The position numbers and the translations under genes were made by a program. Under the pieces are notes generated by a model. The model saw only the letters and a list, made by a program, of their open reading frames with translations, had not been told where the DNA came from and ran no database searches. Below, piece by piece: positions 56,948 through 64,000 of a stretch of 64,000 bases of DNA. The stretch lies in contig NZ_CP048289.1 of assembly GCF_014084105.1 (NCBI RefSeq), positions 5,279,922 to 5,343,921 of the forward strand. Reading direction: 5' to 3'. Source of the DNA: Streptacidiphilus sp. P02-A3a (GTDB lineage Bacteria; Actinomycetota; Actinomycetes; Streptomycetales; Streptomycetaceae). How positions within the stretch are numbered: the stretch's first letter is position 1; every line of letters begins with the position of its first letter.

Positions 56948-57162
56948 CCCGAGCCTCCCCCCGCCTGCTCCCCACGGGCCGCGCCGCCATCGCCCGACGG
57001 CCGCGCGGCCCGATGACGGTTGTTGATCAGCTGATCGAGGATGACTCGGCGACGATGGAGCGGAGTTGAGGAGGGCCGCACCGAATTCGGGTTCGGCTGC
57101 CGCAGCGGCCAGTGATCGACTACGCTCCGAACAAGTGTATGGGCGGCAAGCGAAAGGGCGAA

Positions 57163-58092
57163 ATGAACCTGCGCAGCAAGCTTCACAGGGTCCTCATCAC
57201 GACGTCGGCACTCATGGTCATCGGCTCCGTGGCGGCTACTCCGGCGGACGCAGCGAGCTCGGCGGCAGCCAGGCCGACGATCGCACCAGCAACGGCGAGT
57301 CCGGAGACAACATCGGGCTACAGGCTCTTCGGGCTCACACCGACCGGAAGCTCCGTCAACCAGTGGCAAGGGAACCAGAGCTGGACCGGCGTCGGAGGCG
57401 CGTCCCTCTCGATAGTCGATGGTCCGGTAGGGCTGATTTCCATAGCCCCGACCTCCCAGAACGTCTTCCTGTACACGGGTAACAGCTGGACACAGATCGG
57501 CGGCGCGGCTTCGCAGGTCGTCGAGGACGCCTACGGCGGCGTCTACTCCATCTCGGCCAGCGGCCAGTCCGTCAACCAGTACACGGGTTCCGGCGCAACC
57601 CAGAACTGGATACAGATCGGCGGCGCGTCCGCCGAACTGGCCGACGGCCCGTCAGGCCTGTTCTCCATCGCACCCGGCTCCGGCAATGTCTTCCGGTACA
57701 CCAGCAGCACCGGCTGGACTCAGATCGGCAGCGCCGCCTCGCAGATCATCGAGGACAACGCCGGCGACGTCTACTCCATCTCGGCCAGCGGCCAGTCCGT
57801 CAACCAGTGGACCCAGGAGGAGGGTTGGTCTCAGGTCGGCGGGGCGTCCTCGTCCATAGTCGCCGGCTCGGCCGGTTTGATCTCCATAGCCCCCGGCTCG
57901 AACAACGTCTTTCGGTACACCAGCAGTGGCGGCTGGACCCAGATCGGCGGCGCCGCCTCGCAGGTCGTCGAGGACAACGACGGGCACGTCTACTCCATCT
58001 CGGCCAGCGGCCTGTCCGTCAACGAGTGGACCGGCAGTGGTCAGAGCTGGACCCAGATCGGCGGCGCGGCCTCCCAACTCGCCGCCTTCTGA
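57163..58092 (+). CDS. Secreted tectonin-like beta-propeller repeat protein
   Basis: A 309-residue exported protein from the ATG at 57163 (AAGGG upstream; in-frame ATG at 57139 is the alternative). A signal peptide (residues 1-28, ending in ATPADA) is followed by a Thr/Ala-rich spacer. The rest is a run of about six to seven units of 36-38 residues with alternating forms: NVFRYTSSGGWTQIGGAASQ and HVYSISASGQSVNQWTGSG. Such Trp/Gly-rich units are typical of tectonin-like beta-propeller lectins. Parts of the units are almost identical at the DNA level. It probably binds carbohydrate outside the cell; no catalytic motif is seen. Confidence 0.8.
   Translation: MNLRSKLHRVLITTSALMVIGSVAATPADAASSAAARPTIAPATASPETTSGYRLFGLTPTGSSVNQWQGNQSWTGVGGASLSIVDGPVGLISIAPTSQNVFLYTGNSWTQIGGAASQVVEDAYGGVYSISASGQSVNQYTGSGATQNWIQIGGASAELADGPSGLFSIAPGSGNVFRYTSSTGWTQIGSAASQIIEDNAGDVYSISASGQSVNQWTQEEGWSQVGGASSSIVAGSAGLISIAPGSNNVFRYTSSGGWTQIGGAASQVVEDNDGHVYSISASGLSVNEWTGSGQSWTQIGGAASQLAAF
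57400..58085 (+). repeat. Near-identical DNA repeats inside the propeller gene
   Basis: Segments such as GTCTACTCCATCTCGGCCAG recur at about 57541, 57769 and 57988, each followed by the same continuation over some 20 bp. TGGACCCAGATCGGCGGCGC-like blocks also recur at several places. The spacing is about 220 bp (two propeller units), so the gene grew by duplicating pairs of units. Confidence 0.7.
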
Positions 58093-58094
58093 AG

Positions 58095-58370
58095 GTTCTT
58101 GAGGATTCGTCACATCCTGGTGGAGCAGGGGTGGAGCAGGCAGGACGAGTGTCTGCTCCACCGCGTAGCGGGGTTCTCCCAGGCCACGGACCTCGGCCTC
58201 TCCCCGGCCGGAGATGACAGTCAGGCAGGATTCGGCCTCTGATCAGCTCCCGCCGTACGTCGTAGCCCCTGTCGCCGAGGAGCGACTCGGGCCGCCTACG
58301 GGGTCGTCCCGGCCGGCCATGGGTCGGACCACCTCGACCAGGGCGAGCACCGGGGCCCTGGCCTCGCGGT
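58095..58370 (-). pseudogene. IS5-type transposase remnant
   Basis: Minus-strand frames hold RPRRRPESLLGDRGYD near 58290-58245 and RYAVEQT near 58170-58150, matching the central acidic-residue block and the C-terminal YREK-like block of IS5-type DDE transposases. They lie in different frames with stops between, so the element is dead. It fills the gap between the propeller gene and the right RHS locus. Confidence 0.5.
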
Positions 58371-58383
58371 TGTGGCCAACCCA

Positions 58384-58740
58384 TCACGGACCGAGTCGGG
58401 CGATCCCGCCGCGCCATGGCAGCTCGTCCTCGAAGGAGCAGGCGGCCACGGCAGGGATCTCCGCATCCCACATCGCCATGATGATCCTCGCGGCAGTCTC
58501 GGTGATCTGCTCGTTGGTGGCACCGTCCTCGGCTTCGAGCTCCACAAACGTCGGCCAGCAGACGAAGTCGTCGTTCATTTCCGCGTCAGGGTTCTTCAGC
58601 ACGTCCACCGTCAAATCGGTGAGATGCATACTCCGACGCTGGAACTCTCCTCCAAGAAGCGCAGCCAGCATCCTCATGATGTCCGGCTGCTCCACCGAAC
58701 GGAGGAAGATCTTGCAGAACTGGTGCGTGTCGTCAGCCAT
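58384..58740 (-). CDS. Putative immunity protein of the right RHS toxin
   Basis: A 118-residue acidic protein whose ATG lies 2 bases past the RHS stop (TGA TC ATG), so it is translationally coupled. It has no signal or membrane helix: MADDTHQFCKIFLRSVEQPD; SMHLTDLTVDVLKNPDAEMN; ITETAARIIMAMWDAEIPAV. I recognise no named family. Size, position and acidity fit a dedicated immunity protein that blocks the nucleotidyltransferase-like tip; direct evidence is lacking. Confidence 0.7.
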   Translation of the reverse strand: MADDTHQFCKIFLRSVEQPDIMRMLAALLGGEFQRRSMHLTDLTVDVLKNPDAEMNDDFVCWPTFVELEAEDGATNEQITETAARIIMAMWDAEIPAVAACSFEDELPWRGGIARLGP

Positions 58741-58742
58741 GA

Positions 58743-61700
58743 TCAGGGAACCTCGATGAAGGGTGGGTTGTCGAACGGGCCTCCCTGTCGAACCACCGAC
58801 AGGTCTACATCCATACCGAGCTGGGCTGCCAAAGCTCTCCGAATCCCGCCGACTCCGGCCTCACCGGCTTGGATCTTTCCAGTTCTCATCGCCCACTCCA
58901 TCGTGCGCTCCTTCGCACTGTCCGGGTTCGGCGAACCGAACCGTTCCTGAATCAGCTCATCGAACCGCTCAGGCGAGACCCTGATGGCGAAGTCGATGTC
59001 CGATTCAGGCCTCGCAGTGCCTGCGGCCCGGCTTCCCTGCACGACTATGTTGTCCCCGAGATGCCCAGCCCCCGCGCGCACCAACGCCGCTGCTGCTGCG
59101 AATTGATCGCTGGTCAGTCCCTGTGGTGGCCCATCCGGACCGCCTCCGGTCTGGTAGTCCGGGTGGGTCGGATCCGTTGCCGGGACGCAGTTTCCGGCGT
59201 TGCCGGGGCCGCAGTAGACGGTTCCGTCGGCGATGCTGACGTAGTTGCCCTGGCCGTCCAGGTAGAAGCCGGGCGGGATGGTGCGGGCCCGGCTGGGGCT
59301 GACCGTGTCGCTCTGGTCCACGTCGCGGCCGTTGTCTCCCGAGGCGCCCGGCGGTAGCGGGGTCGACCCGACTCCCGCGCACGTCTCGATGCTGCCGCCG
59401 TCGCCGCAGGTCTGGCTCCCGCCGTCGCCCGCGATGTTCGGATTGGCGCCCGGGCTGAGCGGCTTCCCCGGTTTGGGGGTCCGGGTGTCGATCGGGTTGG
59501 ACAGGTTGATCAGCAGTCGCGCGGCGATGGTCCAGGAGTCGGTGGTCTCCAGCCAGCTGATCCACTTCGAGGAGCCGTCGGAGAAGTAGGTGGTGAGGAT
59601 GTCGGTGGTCTGCGTGTACGTGTCCGTACGGGTGTACAGGTAGGTCGAGTCGTACCACTTGCTGACCGTGGTCCAACTGCGGCTGGTCGAGGTCAGTGAG
59701 GTTCCGATGACCGTGACCGGTGGCGGTGGCGGGGGTGCGATCTGCGAGCCCGGCGTGGTCGTGCCCGTCGCCGGGGAGCCGGGGGTGCTGGACGGCGTGT
59801 TGGTGCCGGGCGGGTTGTATACGCCGTCGTAGGTGCTGGTGCCGTCGGCGTTGACGGTCAACTCGTAGGCGATGCCGCCGATGGCGACCACCATGATCGC
59901 GCCCGCGACGAGTTCGGCGCAGCCGACGATGCAGGCGATGGTGCCCGCGGTGCCCTCGGCGACCGCCAGACCGCCTGCCGCGAGCCCGTCGATGGCGGCG
60001 TCGGCCGTCGCGCCGGTGAAGCCCTCCACGCTGGCGAAGGCGCCGGCTCCCGCGCCCTCGATGTCCTGCAGGCCGGAGACGATGCCCTCGAAGGCGCTGT
60101 CCACATCGCCGAGCAGGGCGCCCACCGCGCTGTGGCCGCTCGGGTCGGACATGCTGACCGGGTTGTCGTCGGCGTACGCGTAGAGGTTCGTGTCCAGCGC
60201 GTCGGCGGTCGCGGGCGGATCGGTGTCCGCCGAGATGAAGTCGCCGAGGGTCGGGTCGTACCAGCGCGACTGGGCGTAGACCATGCCGGTGCCGGGGTCG
60301 GTGTAGTCGCCCTGGAAGCCGGTCGGCGGCAGGCCGCCCGCGGCGCCGGTCGTGCCGGTCCGCTGGCCGAAGGGGCCGAAGGTCTGGCTCGCGCTCTGCG
60401 CGCCGGTGGCGGGGTTGAGCGCGCCGATCACGTCGCCGTGCAGGTCGCTCAGCAGGGAGACCGGGCTTGAGCCGGTCGCGGTCGGTTCGCCGGCGACCGC
60501 GGTGCCGTCCGCCCCCGGGCCACGGGCCAGGTTCCAACCGCCCACCGTGGACGGCGCCAGCGCGCCCGCGGCGTACTGGGCCGGCTTGCCTGTGCCCGTC
60601 CCGCTACCGCCGGTCTGCTCCAGCCGGTCGAGCGCGTCGTAGCTGTAGTTCGCGCTGCCCAGCGTGATCAGCCGGTTGAACGCGTCGAACTGGGCGTCGG
60701 TGGCCGTGGCGGTGCCGCCGGACGGCGTGTTCGTGATCGAGGACAGGGTGCCGCGCGGCGACCAGGCGTAGGAGGTGGTCGAGGTGGCGCTGGTCGAGGT
60801 GAGCGGTTCGTCGCGCTGGTCGTAGGTGGTGGCGGTGGTGCTCGTGCCGGAGGAGTTCACGTCCGTGGTGCTCAGGCGGTTGCCGACCGGGTCCCAGGTG
60901 TAGGTCTGGGTGTCGGTCGCCGTGCCGGTGGCCGGGGTCGTGGTGGAGGTCAGCCGGTCGGCGGCATCGTAGGTGTAGGCCTGGCTGCCTTCGCTGCCGT
61001 AGACGCCGGTGCCGACCTTCGAGGTGACGTTGCGGTTCGGGTCGTAGGTGTAGGCGAGGGTGCCGTTGGCCGCACCGCTCGGGGTGAAGGCCGAGAGCGT
61101 GGTCGCGTTTCCTGAGCCGTCGTAGCCGACGGTGTAGCTGGGGCCCGTCACCCCGGCCGTGGTGTCCTTCTCGCCGGTCAGCTCGCCGTCCGTGTCGTAC
61201 GAGTACGCGTACGTCGTGCCGGTGAGCGTGTCGGTCTCGCTGGCCAGGTCGTCCACGCCGCTGTAGGTGTAGGTGCTGGTGCCGGTCGAGTCCGTCTGGC
61301 TGCTGAGCCGCCCGTTCGCGTCGTAGCTCGCCTGGTACGTCGCGGCCGAGAGCCCGTCGGCCGCCGGCGTGGACGCGCCGGTGACCAGTCCCCGGTCGTC
61401 ATAGGTCAGCGTCTCGGTCCCGTACGTCGGGGAGGAGAACGAGGTCAGCCTGCCGTCGAGGTCGTAGCCGAACTGCTTGGTGGCCGTCGGGGCCTCGGCT
61501 CCCGAGCCGCTCATCGTTGCCAGGCGGCCGAGGTTGTCGTAGGCCGCGCTGGTGGTCACGCCGCCGGGCTGGGTGGTGGCCACCGGCTGCCCGGCCGTGT
61601 TGTAGCTCGTGGTGATCGTGCGGTTCGCGCTCGTGGAGGCAGCCGCGGTGGCCGGCAGTTCCTGGGTGACCACGTCGCCGAGCGCGTCGTAGGTCTGCAG

Positions 61701-64000
61701 GGTGGCGTTGCCGTTCGCGTCGGTGGTGCGGGTCTGGTTGCCGTCCGCGTCGTAGCCGAAGCCCGTCCGGGCGCCGCTCGGCGCCGAGGGTGTGGCCGGA
61801 TCGGTGCGGGCGACCAGCTGGTCGTCGGCGTCGTAGCTCGCGCTCCAGGTCTTGCCTTCGGGGTCGGTGACCGCGGTGATGTCACCGTCCGGGTCGGTGG
61901 TGACGGAGCTGGTCGCGGTCACGTTGCCGGACGGGTCGTAGCTCGTGCTCCCGGTGGGCCGTCCGGCCTGGTCGTAGCTGTTCACCACGCGCCGCCCGAG
62001 CGGATCGGTGACCTGCAGGACGTTTCCGGCCACGTCGTAGGTGTAGCTCGTCGTGCCGCGTCCGGACTGCGTGCTGGTGGCGACCTCGCCCGCGTTGTCG
62101 TAGGTGGCGCTGGTCTGCGCCGCCGACGCGGTCTGTTTGATCAGATCACCGAACTGGTCGTACTGGTAGGTCGTCGTGTACTGGTTCGGCGTACTGGTCC
62201 CGTTGCGCACCACGGAGGTCTTCTCCGCGAGCCGCTCGTTCGAGTCGTACACGTAGAGGGTCTGCGCACCGGTCGGGTCGACGACCGACAGCAGGTTGCC
62301 GCCGTCGTCCCAGGTCAGCTTCTCGACACCGGCGGCCGCGCCGGCCGTCGCCGGTGGCATGGTGATCTGGTAGGGCCGGTTGCGCGTGTCGTACGCGTAC
62401 GTCGTCGTCTGGCCGAGCTTGTCCGTGTAGCTCAGCACATTGCCGTTGTTGTCGTAGGCGTACTTCTCGGTCGGGCTGAGTACCGAGCCGTTCGGTTCGG
62501 TGGTCGACGGGTAGTCGATCTCGACGCAGTGCCCGAACGCGTCGTACGTGTAGTGCGTGACGTTGCCGTCCGCGTCCTTGATGTCGGTGACGTCGCCGAA
62601 GGTGTCGTAGCCGCGGGTGGCCGTCGGGTCCTGCGCGATGGCCGCCGCGCCGGAGCCGTTCTCCGTCGCGACCTGCGGCAGCGCGCTCGTCGAGAGGCGG
62701 TCCAACTGGTCGTACGTGTTCGTCGTCGTGCGGGCCGCGTCGGGTGCGGTGCTCGAACCGAAGGCGTTGGAGCCGAGCGGGGTGGTGGAGCCCAGCACCA
62801 GCCCGGCGGAGTCCCGCGTGTACGTCGTGACCAGGTTGGGTGTCGCGTTGTTGAGCTGCTCGGTCTGCCACAGCTGGCCGGAGGCGGTGTACGCGTTCTG
62901 CGTGGTCTGCGTCTGCGTGCCGTTGCTCAGCGTCTGGGAGAGGGCCAGCCCGTCCGGGTCGTAGCTGTAGGACGTGGTGCGGTTCAGGCCGCCCGGGTCC
63001 AACGTGGTGCTCAGCAGCGAGTTGTTGCCGTCGTAGGAGTCCGTGGTGGTGCGGGCGGTGGCCCCGGTACCGGCCGTGTCCTGGATCAGGTTCCCGGCGG
63101 TGTCGTAGGTGTACTGGTGCAGCGGTTGGCTCGACACCGGGCCGTTGAGGTACGGGGTGTAGTTCAGGTACGACTCGCTGGCCTTGAGGTTGTCCAGCGT
63201 GTACGTGTAGGAGACGGTGTGCCCCAGGGCGTCGGTGTACGTCTCCAGCAGCCCGGCCGGGTCGTAGGTGTAGCTCTCAAGGGTCACGGCGCGCATGGTC
63301 GGCGGCGAGGTCGAGTAGTCCACGAACCCGTTCATCACGACCGAGGTCAGGTCCCCCACGGCGTTGTAGTCGTACGAGTACGAGGGGGACTTGAGCGTGT
63401 TGCCGGTGTAGAAGCCGTCGCCGCTCCACACCTGCTGGCCGAAGGCGTTGAACCTGGCCCAGGAGATGGTGGCGCCGTTGACGGCGGTCGAGGTCTTGTC
63501 GCCGAGTCCGTCGTAGGTGTACGTCGTGGTGCGCGCGGCGTCGCCGCCCGCGGCGGCGGCCGTGGCGTCCGCGGCCACGGTCTGGACCAGGTTCCCGTCG
63601 GCGTCGTAGGTGTTGGTGGTCACGAGCTGGTGCGTGACGCCGGTGACCGGGTTCAGGGCGGCGGGGTCGGTCTCGGTCTTGACCCGGCCGTCGGGGTCGT
63701 AGGTGTACGTCGTGGTGGCGCCGGTCGGGTTGGTCGAGTCGATCACGGTCCGCGAGGTGATCTCGCCGAGGTCGTCGTGGAGGATGTTCGTGGTCTCACC
63801 GGTCGGCGTGACGATCTGCGCCTGGTCGCCGAGATGGTCGTAGCCGTAGCTGGTGACGTGGCCGTCGGGGTCGGTGACGCTCTCCAGCAGTCCGCAGGCC
63901 TGCGGGGTGCCCGCGGGCATGTCCGGGTCGTTGACCACCGGCGGGGCCGCGGCACCGCCGTCGCAGGTGTACCTGTAGCTGGTGGTCGCGCCGTTCGGGC
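58743..64000 (-). CDS. RHS/YD-repeat toxin with nucleotidyltransferase tip, 5' end outside
   Basis: The frame is open from base 64000 leftward, so the N-terminus lies beyond the right edge. About 1750 residues are seen. Dense YD repeats (YDALGHTVSYTYT; YDQFGDLIKQT; YDNLGRLATMSG) run to the RHS core MVYAQSRWYDPTLGDFISAD at about 60290-60230. A Gly/Ala-rich hydrophobic stretch (IACIVGCAELVAGAIMVVAI) and a Thr/Ser/Pro linker follow. The last 150 residues are the toxin tip: GSRAAGTARPESDIDFAI, the GS...DxD motif of minimal nucleotidyltransferases, and GMDVDLSVV as the likely third acidic residue. It should transfer a nucleotide (or pyrophosphate) to a target in the victim cell; the target is unknown. 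Confidence 0.9.
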   Translation of the reverse strand, partial: PNGATTSYRYTCDGGAAAPPVVNDPDMPAGTPQACGLLESVTDPDGHVTSYGYDHLGDQAQIVTPTGETTNILHDDLGEITSRTVIDSTNPTGATTTYTYDPDGRVKTETDPAALNPVTGVTHQLVTTNTYDADGNLVQTVAADATAAAAGGDAARTTTYTYDGLGDKTSTAVNGATISWARFNAFGQQVWSGDGFYTGNTLKSPSYSYDYNAVGDLTSVVMNGFVDYSTSPPTMRAVTLESYTYDPAGLLETYTDALGHTVSYTYTLDNLKASESYLNYTPYLNGPVSSQPLHQYTYDTAGNLIQDTAGTGATARTTTDSYDGNNSLLSTTLDPGGLNRTTSYSYDPDGLALSQTLSNGTQTQTTQNAYTASGQLWQTEQLNNATPNLVTTYTRDSAGLVLGSTTPLGSNAFGSSTAPDAARTTTNTYDQLDRLSTSALPQVATENGSGAAAIAQDPTATRGYDTFGDVTDIKDADGNVTHYTYDAFGHCVEIDYPSTTEPNGSVLSPTEKYAYDNNGNVLSYTDKLGQTTTYAYDTRNRPYQITMPPATAGAAAGVEKLTWDDGGNLLSVVDPTGAQTLYVYDSNERLAEKTSVVRNGTSTPNQYTTTYQYDQFGDLIKQTASAAQTSATYDNAGEVATSTQSGRGTTSYTYDVAGNVLQVTDPLGRRVVNSYDQAGRPTGSTSYDPSGNVTATSSVTTDPDGDITAVTDPEGKTWSASYDADDQLVARTDPATPSAPSGARTGFGYDADGNQTRTTDANGNATLQTYDALGDVVTQELPATAAASTSANRTITTSYNTAGQPVATTQPGGVTTSAAYDNLGRLATMSGSGAEAPTATKQFGYDLDGRLTSFSSPTYGTETLTYDDRGLVTGASTPAADGLSAATYQASYDANGRLSSQTDSTGTSTYTYSGVDDLASETDTLTGTTYAYSYDTDGELTGEKDTTAGVTGPSYTVGYDGSGNATTLSAFTPSGAANGTLAYTYDPNRNVTSKVGTGVYGSEGSQAYTYDAADRLTSTTTPATGTATDTQTYTWDPVGNRLSTTDVNSSGTSTTATTYDQRDEPLTSTSATSTTSYAWSPRGTLSSITNTPSGGTATATDAQFDAFNRLITLGSANYSYDALDRLEQTGGSGTGTGKPAQYAAGALAPSTVGGWNLARGPGADGTAVAGEPTATGSSPVSLLSDLHGDVIGALNPATGAQSASQTFGPFGQRTGTTGAAGGLPPTGFQGDYTDPGTGMVYAQSRWYDPTLGDFISADTDPPATADALDTNLYAYADDNPVSMSDPSGHSAVGALLGDVDSAFEGIVSGLQDIEGAGAGAFASVEGFTGATADAAIDGLAAGGLAVAEGTAGTIACIVGCAELVAGAIMVVAIGGIAYELTVNADGTSTYDGVYNPPGTNTPSSTPGSPATGTTTPGSQIAPPPPPPVTVIGTSLTSTSRSWTTVSKWYDSTYLYTRTDTYTQTTDILTTYFSDGSSKWISWLETTDSWTIAARLLINLSNPIDTRTPKPGKPLSPGANPNIAGDGGSQTCGDGGSIETCAGVGSTPLPPGASGDNGRDVDQSDTVSPSRARTIPPGFYLDGQGNYVSIADGTVYCGPGNAGNCVPATDPTHPDYQTGGGPDGPPQGLTSDQFAAAAALVRAGAGHLGDNIVVQGSRAAGTARPESDIDFAIRVSPERFDELIQERFGSPNPDSAKERTMEWAMRTGKIQAGEAGVGGIRRALAAQLGMDVDLSVVRQGGPFDNPPFIEVP

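Noticed and set aside
57400..58085. Regular repeats considered as a CRISPR array
   Set aside because: The repeats are in-frame coding units of a propeller-like protein, far longer than CRISPR repeats, and no cas genes are present.

Overview
The window is very GC-rich, coding-dense DNA with strong third-position G/C bias, many GTG starts, ATGA/GTGA stop-start overlaps and gene families typical of Streptomyces and its relatives (Kitasatospora, Streptacidiphilus). It looks like a chromosomal segment of a filamentous actinomycete, probably an accessory or arm-like region because remnants of at least five different insertion sequences lie between intact genes. No rRNA, tRNA or CRISPR array was seen.

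The two ends carry large secreted RHS/YD-repeat polymorphic toxin loci. At the left, a giant exported FG-GAP/LamG protein (running off the left edge) is transcribed away from a 2276-residue RHS protein whose last ~120 residues look like an exchangeable toxin, followed 4 bp later by a putative immunity gene of visibly lower GC. Their 279-bp divergent region holds three perfect palindromes. At the right, an RHS protein entering from beyond the right edge ends in a minimal nucleotidyltransferase-like domain (GS...DxD...D) and is followed 2 bp later by a small putative immunity gene.

11.2-18.4 kb is a patch of remnants: a frameshifted ISAs1-type transposase, IS1380, IS21 and IS630 fragments, a truncated PadR gene and SUKH- and DUF1963-like pieces, with some intact genes between (lipoprotein, GlsB-type membrane protein, alpha/beta hydrolase, exported protein). 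18.5-25.8 kb holds a fatty-acid desaturase, a DUF4406-Nudix pair with a divergent DeoR-type regulator, a polysaccharide deacetylase, and a P1B-4 metal ATPase coupled to a thioredoxin-fold ferredoxin.

25.8-33.6 kb carries an unfamiliar two-gene unit (P-loop NTPase plus membrane-tethered type-1 periplasmic-binding protein), a PP2C phosphatase/MASE1 membrane-sensor pair, a membrane-anchored protein and pyroglutamyl-peptidase. 33.7-42.5 kb has a PoxB-type TPP enzyme and a beta-galactoside uptake/hydrolysis locus (LacI regulator, two permeases, binding lipoprotein, divergent GH42 enzyme, with a LacI-type operator between). 42.5-49.0 kb is a five-gene chaperone operon dnaK-grpE-cbpA-cbpM-clpB with a duplicated ribosome-binding site and several short in-frame repeats. 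49.2-58.1 kb has a PucR-type regulator, an HTH regulator/MFS pair, a PhyH-type dioxygenase, a cation/proton antiporter, a nicotinamidase and a secreted beta-propeller-like repeat protein.

All functions are inferred by reading motifs in translated sequence; no database search was possible.
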